Of a stretch of DNA of 64,000 bases, positions 1-7,819 are shown piece after piece. The notes beneath the pieces were generated by a model. It was given only the letters and a program-made list of their open reading frames with translations, was not told where the DNA came from and did not search any database. The position numbers were made by a program, and so were the translations under genes. Position 1 is the first letter of the stretch. The number at the start of each line of letters is the position of its first letter. Origin of the DNA: Microbispora hainanensis (GTDB lineage: Bacteria; Actinomycetota; Actinomycetes; Streptosporangiales; Streptosporangiaceae); contig NZ_VIRM01000028.1 in the NCBI RefSeq assembly GCF_006874475.1, forward strand, positions 49,780-113,779, written 5' to 3'.

Positions 1-1
1 C

Positions 2-1966
2 ACCGGCCTGCGGTTCAACGTCGAGGACGAGACGTTCGAGTTCTACGGCCCGGCGAAGATGCGTGACGATCCACGCTGGGTGGACGTCACCCGCCTGTTC
101 ATGGAGGGGCTGGAGCCGTTCATCGGCGCGTTCGCGCAGCACTCGGACACGTTCGCCACCTACATCGCGCGGCTGAACAAGCTGAAGAACCTGGAGAACC
201 GGGAGTTCCACGAGGAGAAGATCACCGGCCCGGACAAGAACGTCGACGTCGTCGTCGACATCTTCAACCGGGTCAACTCCGGAGGAACCGCTCTTTCCAA
301 GGGCGATCTCGCCCTGGCGAAGATCTGCGCGCAGTGGGCGCCCGCGCGTCAGGTGATGCGCGACCATCTGAACGAGTGGCAGGCGAAGGGCTTCGACTTC
401 TCGCTGGACTGGCTGCTGCGCAACATCACCGCCGTCGCCACCGGCCGTGCCGTCTTCACCGCCCTCGACACCGTGACGGACACCGAGTTCGAGACGGCCC
501 TGACGAGGTCGGTCGGCTATGTGAACACCTTGCTCGGCGCGGTGTCGGGGCGGCTGGGACTCGACCACGACCAGGTCGTCATGGGCCGATACGCGATCCC
601 GGTCGTCTCCCGCCTGCTCCATCTCACGCCCGGCGGAACGTTCCTCGACAGTGCCCACCGCGACAAGGTGCTGTTCTGGTACGTGCACGCCGCGCTGTGG
701 GGGCGCTTCGCCGGTTCCACCGAGACCATCCTGGCTCAGGACTACGACACCGTGGAACGGTCCGGGATCGACGGCCTCATCGCCGCCCTCGAACGGTGGC
801 GCGGCGGCAACCTGGAGGTCAGGCCGCACGACTTCGAGGGTTCGACGCGCGGGTCGCGGTTCTACCCGCTGCTCTACATGCTCACCCGGGTGCACGGCGC
901 CCGTGACTTCGGCAGCGGGCTGGAGCTGCACGCCGAGATGCTCGGCAAGCTGACCTCACTTCAGGTGCATCACATCTTCCCGAAGGCGCTGCTGTACAAG
1001 GCCGGGTATGACCGCGTCCACGTCAACGCCGTCGCCAACTTCTGCTTCCTGACCCAGAACACCAACCTCGCCATCGGAAAGCGGAGCCCGGAGGACTACT
1101 TCGCCGAGGCCGAGGACAAGCACCCCGGCGTCCTCGCCTCCCAGTGGATTCCGATGGATCCGGATCTGTGGCGCGTGGACCGCTATCTCGACTTCCTCGA
1201 AGCCCGGCGCGAGCTGCTCGCCCAGGCCGCCCAGTCCTTCCTCACGCAACTGCGTGACGGCGCCGCCCCCGTGGAGGCCGGGGGAGAGCTGCGTCCGGTG
1301 GCCGTCATCGCCGACGAGCAGGACGACGTACGGGCCGCCCAGATCAAGGCGATGGTCGAGGAGCTGGCACGGCTGGGCTACGCCGAGCCGGCGCTGGACA
1401 GCGAGATCGCCGACCCCGCGAGCGGCCGCGCGCTGGCGATGGCCGAGGCGTTCTGGCCCGACGGATTGCAGCCCGGCCAGGGCAAGCCCGTCGTCTTGGA
1501 GCTCGACCCCGAGGTGGCGGACCTGCCGAGGCTGGAAGAGCTGGGGTATGAGGTCTTCACCTCCGTGGACGCGCTGCTCGGCTACGCGACGCGCCGCAAC
1601 GAGACCGCGGCGGGAGACGAGCAGGAGCCGGTCGCCCCTCCGCCTTCGGCGAGCAGCGGCGTGCACGCGGAGTTCGACGCCGCGATGCGGTCCGTCTACG
1701 ACCGGGCGCGGAGCGAGGCCAACTATCACGCCTCCTATTTCCTCAGCATGCTGGCCGAGCATGGCAGCCTGGCGACGGCCCGCAGGCTGCTGCGCTCGCC
1801 GGCGGTGTCCGACGGGTTCGCGGCCCTGTGGGAGCGCGGTCGGCTCGACCTCACGGTCGAGGCGCTGGTCGTGCAGCCGAGGTTCGCGGAGTTGTTCACC
1901 CCCGCCGAGACCGAGGTCGCCCGGCACCGTCTCGAACAGTTCGGCTGGAGTGCCGCAGTCGCCTGA
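2..1966 (+). CDS. DUF262/HNH (GmrSD-like) protein, 5' end outside window
   Basis: The reading frame is already open at base 2, so the N-terminus lies upstream and the ATG at 59 is probably internal. The first ~130 residues seen include the DUF262 signature 'FNRVNSGGTALSKGDLALAKI' region (around bases 267-330), typical of the ParB-like NTPase half of GmrSD-type restriction enzymes. Around bases 955-1130 a DUF1524/HNH-like nuclease segment follows ('LQVHHIFPKALL', then an Asn-rich stretch). The remaining C-terminus is Ala/Glu-rich with no domain I recognise. The family includes modification-dependent restriction enzymes that cut modified phage DNA; that role is inferred here. The closest neighbour is convergent and belongs to an unrelated catabolic operon. 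Family assignment is fairly sure; target specificity is unknown. Confidence 0.8.
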   Translation, partial: TGLRFNVEDETFEFYGPAKMRDDPRWVDVTRLFMEGLEPFIGAFAQHSDTFATYIARLNKLKNLENREFHEEKITGPDKNVDVVVDIFNRVNSGGTALSKGDLALAKICAQWAPARQVMRDHLNEWQAKGFDFSLDWLLRNITAVATGRAVFTALDTVTDTEFETALTRSVGYVNTLLGAVSGRLGLDHDQVVMGRYAIPVVSRLLHLTPGGTFLDSAHRDKVLFWYVHAALWGRFAGSTETILAQDYDTVERSGIDGLIAALERWRGGNLEVRPHDFEGSTRGSRFYPLLYMLTRVHGARDFGSGLELHAEMLGKLTSLQVHHIFPKALLYKAGYDRVHVNAVANFCFLTQNTNLAIGKRSPEDYFAEAEDKHPGVLASQWIPMDPDLWRVDRYLDFLEARRELLAQAAQSFLTQLRDGAAPVEAGGELRPVAVIADEQDDVRAAQIKAMVEELARLGYAEPALDSEIADPASGRALAMAEAFWPDGLQPGQGKPVVLELDPEVADLPRLEELGYEVFTSVDALLGYATRRNETAAGDEQEPVAPPPSASSGVHAEFDAAMRSVYDRARSEANYHASYFLSMLAEHGSLATARRLLRSPAVSDGFAALWERGRLDLTVEALVVQPRFAELFTPAETEVARHRLEQFGWSAAVA

Positions 1967-1998
1967 CCCGCTCACCAGGAAGCCGCCGCAGCAGGTGG

Positions 1999-2802
1999 TC
2001 AGTACGAGGTGCGTGTCGCGTCGTCGTTGTCGTGGATGAAGGTCGTCGCGAGGGACTCGGACGCGCGTGCGACGAGGGCGACGTCGGCGCCGACGAGCAG
2101 GAAGCGGGCCCCGGCCTCGGCGTAGGCGCGGGCCACCTGCGGGTCGAAGGCGTTGACGCCGGCGGGCTTGCCGGCGGCGGCGACGCCGGCGAAGGCGCGG
2201 TGGACGGCGGCGACGACGTCGGGGTGCGTCTGCTGCCCCAGGAGGCCCATGGAGGCGGCGAGGTCGCTCGGGCCGACGAAGACGCCGTCGATGCCGGGGG
2301 TCGCCGCGATCGCCTCCGCGGCCGCGACGCCCTCGGCCGTCTCGATCTGCACGAGCACGGAGACGTGGTCGGCGGCGTTCTGGAGGTAGCCGTCGACGCG
2401 GTTCCAGCGGGCGGAGCGGGCGAGGGCGCTGCCGACGCCGCGGCGGCCCGCGGGCGGATACTGCGCGGCCTCCGCGACGGCCCGGGCCTCGCCGGCAGTC
2501 GAGACCATCGGCACGAGGATCGTCTGGGCGCCGAGGTCGAGGACCTGCTTTATGGTCACGGGGTCGGCGGCGGGGACGCGGACGACGGGCGTGACGGGGT
2601 AGGCCGAGACGGCGTACAGCTGCGCGAGGGTGGACTCCAGGCCGTTGGGGGCGTGCTCCATGTCGATGAGCACCCAGTCGAGGCCGGAGCCCGCCATGAT
2701 CTCCGCCATGACGGGGGAGCCGGAGCACACCCAGCCGCCGAACAGCGGACGCGCGGCCGCGGCGAGACGGTCGCGGAGGGTCGGGCTCAGACGAAGCGGC
2801 AT
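1999..2802 (-). CDS. hpaI: HpaI-type 2-oxo-hept-3-ene/4-hydroxy-2-oxo-heptane-1,7-dioate aldolase
   Basis: 267-residue class II HpcH/HpaI aldolase. It would cleave 4-hydroxy-2-oxoheptane-1,7-dioate to pyruvate and succinate semialdehyde, the last step of homoprotocatechuate breakdown. Visible family motifs are 'VLIDMEHAP' (metal/substrate Glu region) and 'FVGPSDLAASMG'. I chose the ATG at 2802 (protein beginning MPLRLSP) because upstream in-frame sequence has no family similarity and this start gives the usual length. It overlaps the end of hpaH by 16 bases, so translation is probably coupled. Last gene of the leftward catabolic operon, and convergent with the DUF262 gene. Confident on family and, from context, on substrate. 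Confidence 0.88.
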   Translation of the reverse strand: MPLRLSPTLRDRLAAAARPLFGGWVCSGSPVMAEIMAGSGLDWVLIDMEHAPNGLESTLAQLYAVSAYPVTPVVRVPAADPVTIKQVLDLGAQTILVPMVSTAGEARAVAEAAQYPPAGRRGVGSALARSARWNRVDGYLQNAADHVSVLVQIETAEGVAAAEAIAATPGIDGVFVGPSDLAASMGLLGQQTHPDVVAAVHRAFAGVAAAGKPAGVNAFDPQVARAYAEAGARFLLVGADVALVARASESLATTFIHDNDDATRTSY

Positions 2803-3572
2803 GAGATGGTCCCCATCGGTCCGTAGTCGGCCAGCACCGTGTCGCGCTTCTCGATCCACACGGGACGGGTGAAGGAGCCCGCGAGGATGATCTCGCCCGC
2901 CTCCAGCCGGTCACCGTGCTGGTGCATCTTGTTCGCGAGCCACGCGACCCCGGTCGCGGGGTGGTTGAGGACCGCGGCGGCGACACCCGTCTCCTCGATC
3001 GTCTCGTTGCGGTAGAGGAGGGCCGACACCCACCGCAGATCGACCGCGTGGGGGCTCGCCGGATTGCCGCCGAGCACGAGCCCGCCGTACGCGGCGTTGT
3101 CGGAGATGGTGTCGACGATCGTGCGGCCCTCGAGCTCGATGTGGGAGTTGAGCACCTCAAGGGCGGGCGTGACGTACTCCGTCGCGCGCATGACGTCGAA
3201 CAGCGTGCAGTGCGGGCCCTCCAGGGGCTCCTTCAGCACGAAGGCGAGTTCGACCTCGATGCGGACGTTGGAGAACCGGTCGTGCGGGATGCGCGCGCCG
3301 TTCTCCCACACGGTGTCGTCGAACATGACGCCGTAGTCGGGCTCGGTGATGCCGGTCGCGGCCTGCATGGCACGCGAGGTGAGCCCGATCTTGCGGCCGA
3401 CGAGGCGGCGCCCGGCCGCGAGGTTCTTCTCCCTCCACACCGCCTGGATGGCGTACGCGTCCTCGACCGTGGCCTCGGGGAACCGCGCGGTGATGCGGGG
3501 GACGACCCCGTGCGTCCGCTCCGCCTTCGCGAGCTCCTCCGCGAGGGACGCGATGATGTCCTTCGACAGCAT
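2787..3572 (-). CDS. hpaH: 2-oxo-hept-4-ene-1,7-dioate hydratase
   Basis: 261-residue member of the 2-keto-4-pentenoate hydratase family. In the homoprotocatechuate pathway this enzyme adds water to 2-oxo-hept-4-ene-1,7-dioate ahead of HpaI. The N-terminus ('IASLAEELAKAERTHG') and the segments 'GRKIGLTSRAMQ' and 'EPDYGVMFDD' are characteristic, and 'IEVELAFVL' supplies the metal-binding acidic residues. Length is normal for the family. Only 12 bases separate its ATG from the hpaD stop, and its end overlaps hpaI, so it is in the same transcript. Paralogues act in catechol meta-cleavage, but neighbours hpaD, hpaE and hpaI make the seven-carbon dicarboxylate pathway the best reading. Confidence 0.9.
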   Translation of the reverse strand: MLSKDIIASLAEELAKAERTHGVVPRITARFPEATVEDAYAIQAVWREKNLAAGRRLVGRKIGLTSRAMQAATGITEPDYGVMFDDTVWENGARIPHDRFSNVRIEVELAFVLKEPLEGPHCTLFDVMRATEYVTPALEVLNSHIELEGRTIVDTISDNAAYGGLVLGGNPASPHAVDLRWVSALLYRNETIEETGVAAAVLNHPATGVAWLANKMHQHGDRLEAGEIILAGSFTRPVWIEKRDTVLADYGPMGTISCRFV

Positions 3573-3584
3573 GACTCTCCCGCC

Positions 3585-4745
3585 CTAGAGCTGGTGGCCC
3601 AGCTTGTACTCACCCTGCTTATATTCGGGCATCGCTTCGGTGTCGTCCTTGCGGGTGTAGGAGAAGCCGTCGGCGCCGATCGTGACCGCCATCTCGCTGG
3701 CGTCGGTGCGGGCGACGACGGGCTGCGGGTTGCCGTCGAGGTCGAGCACGAGCGAGGCCTCGGTGTACCAGCTCGGCACGACGGGGTTGCCCCACCAGTC
3801 GCGGCGCTGGTTGTCGTGCACGTCCCAGGTGATGACGGGGTTGTCGGGGTCGCCCGTGTAGTAGTCCTGGGTGTAGATCTCGACGCGGTGCCCGTCGGGG
3901 TCGCGCAGGTAGAGGTAGAACGCGTTGGAGACGCCGTGGCGGCCGGGGCCGCGCTCGATGGCGTCGGAACGGCGCAGCGCGCCGAGCTTGTCGCAGATCG
4001 CGAGGATGTTGTGCTTCTCGTGCGTGGCGAACGCGACGTGGTGCATGCGGGGACCATCGCCGCCCGTGGTCGCGGTGTCGTGCACCGTGGGCTTGCGGCG
4101 CATCCACGCGGCGTAGACGATGCCGTCGGAGTCCTGGATGTCCTCGGTGACGCGGAACCCGAGGTCCTGGTAGTGGCGGACGGCCCTGGGCACGTCGGGC
4201 GTGACCTGGTTGAAGTGGTCGAGGCGGACGATGGCGCCGGGCGTGTGCAGGTCGTAACGCCAGGCGAGGCGCTCGACGTGCTCGACGGTGTGGAAGAACT
4301 CGTACGGGAAGCCGAGCGGGTCCTCCACGCGCACGGAGTCGCCGATGCCCTTGACGAAGCCCTCCTCGCGGCGCTCGACGCGGCATCCCAGCTCGGTGTA
4401 GAAGGCGACGGCCTTGTCGAGGTCCTCGGGGGTGCGCACCCGGTAGGAGAACGCCGCGACGGCGGCGACCGGGCCCTTGCGCAGCACGAGGTTGTGGTGG
4501 ATGAACTCCTCAAGCGACCGGAGATAGATCGCCTCGTCGTCCTCCTCCGTGACGACCAGGCCCAGGACGTCGACGTAGAACGCGCGGGAGGCGGCGAGGT
4601 CGGTGACGACGAGCTCCATGTACGCGCAGCGCACGATGTCGGGCGCGGGCGAGGCGGGCGTGGGGACGGGGTTGTCCGCGTGGATGGGCGCCTCCGCGCT
4701 GACGTGGAAGCCGGAGGAGGTCGGGGTGCGGTCGTCGATGGTCAT
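3585..4745 (-). CDS. hpaD: 3,4-dihydroxyphenylacetate (homoprotocatechuate) 2,3-dioxygenase
   Basis: 386-residue type I extradiol dioxygenase with two vicinal-oxygen-chelate modules, resembling the Fe/Mn homoprotocatechuate dioxygenases of Brevibacterium and Arthrobacter (about 365 residues). The expected 2-His-1-Glu metal ligands are visible as H177 ('LDHFNQV'), H236 ('MHHVAFATH') and E289 ('HRVEIYTQDYY'). Their 59 and 53 residue spacings match what I recall of the known enzymes. The N-terminus carries about 35 extra low-complexity residues before the first module. It should ring-cleave homoprotocatechuate to 5-carboxymethyl-2-hydroxymuconate semialdehyde for HpaE. The ATG at 4745 lies 26 bases after the hpaE stop. 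This is the best evidence for the substrate of the whole operon. Confidence 0.92.
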   Translation of the reverse strand: MTIDDRTPTSSGFHVSAEAPIHADNPVPTPASPAPDIVRCAYMELVVTDLAASRAFYVDVLGLVVTEEDDEAIYLRSLEEFIHHNLVLRKGPVAAVAAFSYRVRTPEDLDKAVAFYTELGCRVERREEGFVKGIGDSVRVEDPLGFPYEFFHTVEHVERLAWRYDLHTPGAIVRLDHFNQVTPDVPRAVRHYQDLGFRVTEDIQDSDGIVYAAWMRRKPTVHDTATTGGDGPRMHHVAFATHEKHNILAICDKLGALRRSDAIERGPGRHGVSNAFYLYLRDPDGHRVEIYTQDYYTGDPDNPVITWDVHDNQRRDWWGNPVVPSWYTEASLVLDLDGNPQPVVARTDASEMAVTIGADGFSYTRKDDTEAMPEYKQGEYKLGHQL

Positions 4746-4771
4746 GCCGGCGTCCCTGCTTTCGTGGGGTG

Positions 4772-6280
4772 CTACTTGCCGAAGGTGGGGTTGTGGACCG
4801 TGCCGAGCGTGATGTGCACGGCCTGCTGGTGCGTGTAGAAGTCGATCGAGCGGTAGCCGCCCTCGTGCCCGAGGCCCGACGCCTTGACCCCGCCGAAGGG
4901 GGTGCGCAGGTCGCGGACGTTGTTGGAGTTGAGCCACACCATGCCCGCCTCGACGGCCTGGGCGACGTTGTGCGCGCGCTTGAGGTCGTTCGTCCAGACG
5001 TAGGCGGCCAGGCCATATTTGGTGTCGTTCGCGAGCGCGAGCGCCTCCTCGTCGGTGTCGAACGGCGTGATCGCGACGACGGGACCGAAGATCTCCTCCT
5101 GGAAGATGCGGGCATCGGGAGCGACGTCGGCGAACACGGTCGGCGCGACGAAGTTGCCGGACTCGAACCCTTCGGGGCGGCCGCCTCCCGCCACGAGACG
5201 GCCCTCGCTCTTGCCGATCTCGACGTAGCTCATGACTTTCTCGAAGTGCTCGGGGTGCACGAGCGCGCCGACCTCGGTGGCGGGGTCGTGCGGGTAGCCG
5301 ACCTTCACGCGCCTGGCCTGCGCGGCGTACCGCTCGACGAACTCGTCGTACACCTCTCGCTGGACGAGGATGCGGCTGCCGGCCGTGCAGCGCTCGCCGT
5401 TCAGGGAGAAGACGCCGAAGATGGTCGCGTCGATCGCCGCGTCGAGATCGGCGTCGGCGAAGACGACGGCGGGCGACTTGCCGCCGAGCTCCATCGAGAG
5501 GCCCTTGAGATGGGGCGCGGCGTTGCCGTAGATGATCTGCCCCGTACGGCTCTCGCCCGTGAACGAGATGAGCGGCACGCCGGGGTGGCGTACGAGCGCG
5601 TCGCCGGCCTCCTCCCCGAGGCCGTTGACCAGGTTGAAGACGCCCTGGGGAAGCCCCGCCTCCTCGAAGATCCCCGCCCACAGCGACGCCGACAGCGGGG
5701 TGAACTCGGCCGGCTTGAGCACGACGGTGTTGCCCGTCGCGAGGGCGGGGCCGAGCTTCCAGCTCTCCAGCATGAAGGGCGTGTTCCACGGCGTGATGAG
5801 CCCCGCGACGCCGATCGGCTTGCGGTTGACGTAGTTGATCTGGCGGCCGGGGACCTTGAAGGTGTCGTCGGCCTGCGCGACGACCAGGTCGGCGAAGAAC
5901 CGGAAGTTCTCGGCCGCGCGGCGCGCCTGGCCGAGCGCCTGCGTGATCGGCAGTCCCGAGTCGAACGACTCGAGCTCGGCGAGGCGGGCGTCGCGCGACT
6001 CGACGATGTCGGCGACGCGGTGCAGCACGCGCGAGCGCTCGCGCGGCAGCATGCGCGGCCACGGGCCCTCCTCGAACGCACGGCGGGCCGCGGCGACGGC
6101 CTGGTCGATGTCGGCCTTCTTGCCGGCCGCGGCCCGCACGTACACCTCGTTCGAGACGGGGTTGAGCACGTCGAACGTGTCGCCGTCGAGCGAGTCGGCG
6201 AACCGGCCGTCGATGTAGTGCCGGATGCGTTCGGGCAGGCCGGCGGGGACGTGCCGGGCGGATGTCGCGGTGTCGGTCAT
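4772..6280 (-). CDS. hpaE: 5-carboxymethyl-2-hydroxymuconate semialdehyde dehydrogenase
   Basis: 502-residue NAD(P)-dependent aldehyde dehydrogenase oxidising the ring-cleavage semialdehyde to the tricarboxylic acid. Visible are the cofactor-binding 'TPWNTPFM' and 'GFTGES'-like ('SFTGESRTGQ') motifs, the general base E264 ('LSMELGGKSP') and catalytic C298 ('NGERCTAGSR'). The N-terminal 'RIRHYIDGRFADS' segment is typical of HpaE/hydroxymuconic semialdehyde dehydrogenases. Length is standard. It sits between the FAH-RraA fusion gene (48-base gap) and hpaD (26-base gap), all leftward. The family is broad, so substrate rests on context. Confidence 0.9.
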   Translation of the reverse strand: MTDTATSARHVPAGLPERIRHYIDGRFADSLDGDTFDVLNPVSNEVYVRAAAGKKADIDQAVAAARRAFEEGPWPRMLPRERSRVLHRVADIVESRDARLAELESFDSGLPITQALGQARRAAENFRFFADLVVAQADDTFKVPGRQINYVNRKPIGVAGLITPWNTPFMLESWKLGPALATGNTVVLKPAEFTPLSASLWAGIFEEAGLPQGVFNLVNGLGEEAGDALVRHPGVPLISFTGESRTGQIIYGNAAPHLKGLSMELGGKSPAVVFADADLDAAIDATIFGVFSLNGERCTAGSRILVQREVYDEFVERYAAQARRVKVGYPHDPATEVGALVHPEHFEKVMSYVEIGKSEGRLVAGGGRPEGFESGNFVAPTVFADVAPDARIFQEEIFGPVVAITPFDTDEEALALANDTKYGLAAYVWTNDLKRAHNVAQAVEAGMVWLNSNNVRDLRTPFGGVKASGLGHEGGYRSIDFYTHQQAVHITLGTVHNPTFGK

Positions 6281-6328
6281 CTGGTCTTCCCGTTCGGAGG
6301 TGATGTGATCGGACGGCGCATCGGGTCG

Positions 6329-7789
6329 TCAGGCCCCGTCCTCGGTGGCCGCCTCGTATTTCGCGCGCCATTCCGCGTTCATGGGGAACAGGCCGTCGAC
6401 GGGGTGACCCGCGGCGACCTGCTCGGCGATCCACGCGTCCTCGGCCTCCTGGGCGAGCGCGGCGTCGGCCACCTCCTCGGCGATCGCCGGGGGGATCACG
6501 ACGACGCCGTCGTCGTCGCCCACGATGACGTCGCCGGGCTGCACCGTGGCGCCGCCGCACGCGATCGTGAGGCCGGTGTCCCACGGCACGTGCCTGCGGC
6601 CGAGCACGGCGGGGTGCGGCCCCTGGCTGAAGACGGGCAGGTCGAGGCCGGCGACCGTCGCGTAGTCGCGCACGCCGCCGTCCGTGACGACACCCGCCGC
6701 GCCGCGTGCGAGGGCGCGCAGGGCGAGCACGTCGCCGAGGGTGCCGGCACCGCGCTCGCCGCGCGCCTCGATGACGATGACCTCGCCCTCCCGCACGTAG
6801 TCGAAGGCGCGCTTCTGCGCGTTGTAGCCGCGGCCGTGACTGCGGAAGAGGTCCTCGCGATTCGGGACGAAACGCAGCGTCGTGGCGACGCCGACGAGCT
6901 TGGTGCCCGGCCGGGTCGCGCGCAGGCCGTCCATCGAGACGTTGTCGAGGCCGCGCCTGCGCAGCTGCTGCGACAGCCCGGCGACGGGCGCCTTGAGCAG
7001 CTTGTCGCGCAGCCCGGGGGAGATGACCGGGACGGCGGCGGGCAGCCCTGCCGCCTCGCGCGAACCCCACGCCTCCTCGCGCTGGAGGTCGTCGACCGCG
7101 GGGAGGGAACCGACGGCGGGATCGAAGCCGCCGGGGCCGTCGATCACACGGCTGACCAGCCTGCCCGAGCTCGGCCCGCCCGGCGCGTCGACCTCGACCT
7201 CGACGACGTCTCCGGGGACGGCCACCGAAGCTCCGGCCGGGGTGCCGGTGAGGACGACGTCGCCGGTTTCGAGGGTGAGGTGCTGGGAGAGGTCGGCGAT
7301 GATCTGGGCGAACGGGAAGATGAGGCCGCCGGCCTCACCCTCCTGGACGAGCTCGCCGTTCAGCCACGTCCGTACGCGCAGCGCGGCGGGGTCGACCGCG
7401 CGCGCGTCGATGAGCCGCGGGCCGACGGGCGTGTAGCCGTCGCGGCCCTTGTTGCGGACGTTCGACCCCTTGTCGTTGGCGCGCAGGTCGTACAGCCCCC
7501 AGTCGTTCGACGCCGTCACCCATGCCACGTGGCTCCAGGCGTCGGCGGGGGCGACGCGGCGCGCGGGCGTGCCGATGACGAGGGCGATCTCGCCCTCGAA
7601 GGCGAGCAGCTCCGTGCCCTCGGGCCGTTCGACCGCGTCGCCCGAGGCCGCGAGGGAGCTCGACGGCTTGAAGAAGTACGAAGGCGCGGCGGGGCGGCGG
7701 CCGCGCTGCGCCGCGCGCGACTCGTGGCTGACGTGGACGGCAATGATCTTCCCCGGCCGGCCGGGAAGAGAAGGATGTGCGGTGCTCAT
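6329..7789 (-). CDS. Fumarylacetoacetate hydrolase-RraA fusion protein (HpaG-position isomerase/decarboxylase)
   Basis: 486 residues in two modules. Residues ~35-215 are an FAH-fold domain ('LLAFEGEIALVIG', 'ASNDWGLYDLR', 'TGTPAGASV'), the fold used by HpaG for decarboxylation and isomerisation of 5-carboxymethyl-2-hydroxymuconate derivatives. Residues ~255-465 are an RraA/HMG-aldolase-fold domain ('GDVLALRALARGAAGVV', 'DGGVRDY' at 370-376 with the Arg-Asp pair used by RraA-type aldolases and decarboxylases). Classical HpaG has two FAH domains; here the second is replaced by RraA. The gene is second in the leftward operon, exactly where HpaG activity is needed. I infer FAH = isomerase and RraA = decarboxylase, or the reverse; the sequence does not decide. 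No frame break separates the modules. Confidence 0.85.
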   Translation of the reverse strand: MSTAHPSLPGRPGKIIAVHVSHESRAAQRGRRPAAPSYFFKPSSSLAASGDAVERPEGTELLAFEGEIALVIGTPARRVAPADAWSHVAWVTASNDWGLYDLRANDKGSNVRNKGRDGYTPVGPRLIDARAVDPAALRVRTWLNGELVQEGEAGGLIFPFAQIIADLSQHLTLETGDVVLTGTPAGASVAVPGDVVEVEVDAPGGPSSGRLVSRVIDGPGGFDPAVGSLPAVDDLQREEAWGSREAAGLPAAVPVISPGLRDKLLKAPVAGLSQQLRRRGLDNVSMDGLRATRPGTKLVGVATTLRFVPNREDLFRSHGRGYNAQKRAFDYVREGEVIVIEARGERGAGTLGDVLALRALARGAAGVVTDGGVRDYATVAGLDLPVFSQGPHPAVLGRRHVPWDTGLTIACGGATVQPGDVIVGDDDGVVVIPPAIAEEVADAALAQEAEDAWIAEQVAAGHPVDGLFPMNAEWRAKYEAATEDGA

Positions 7790-7819
7790 GGTGTGACCTT
7801 CGCGCGTCTGCAGACGATC

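Noticed and set aside
956..3160. A 734-codon leftward frame spanning DUF262 and hpa genes
   Set aside because: Antisense to the DUF262 gene and out of frame with hpaI/hpaH; low-complexity Arg/Pro sequence.
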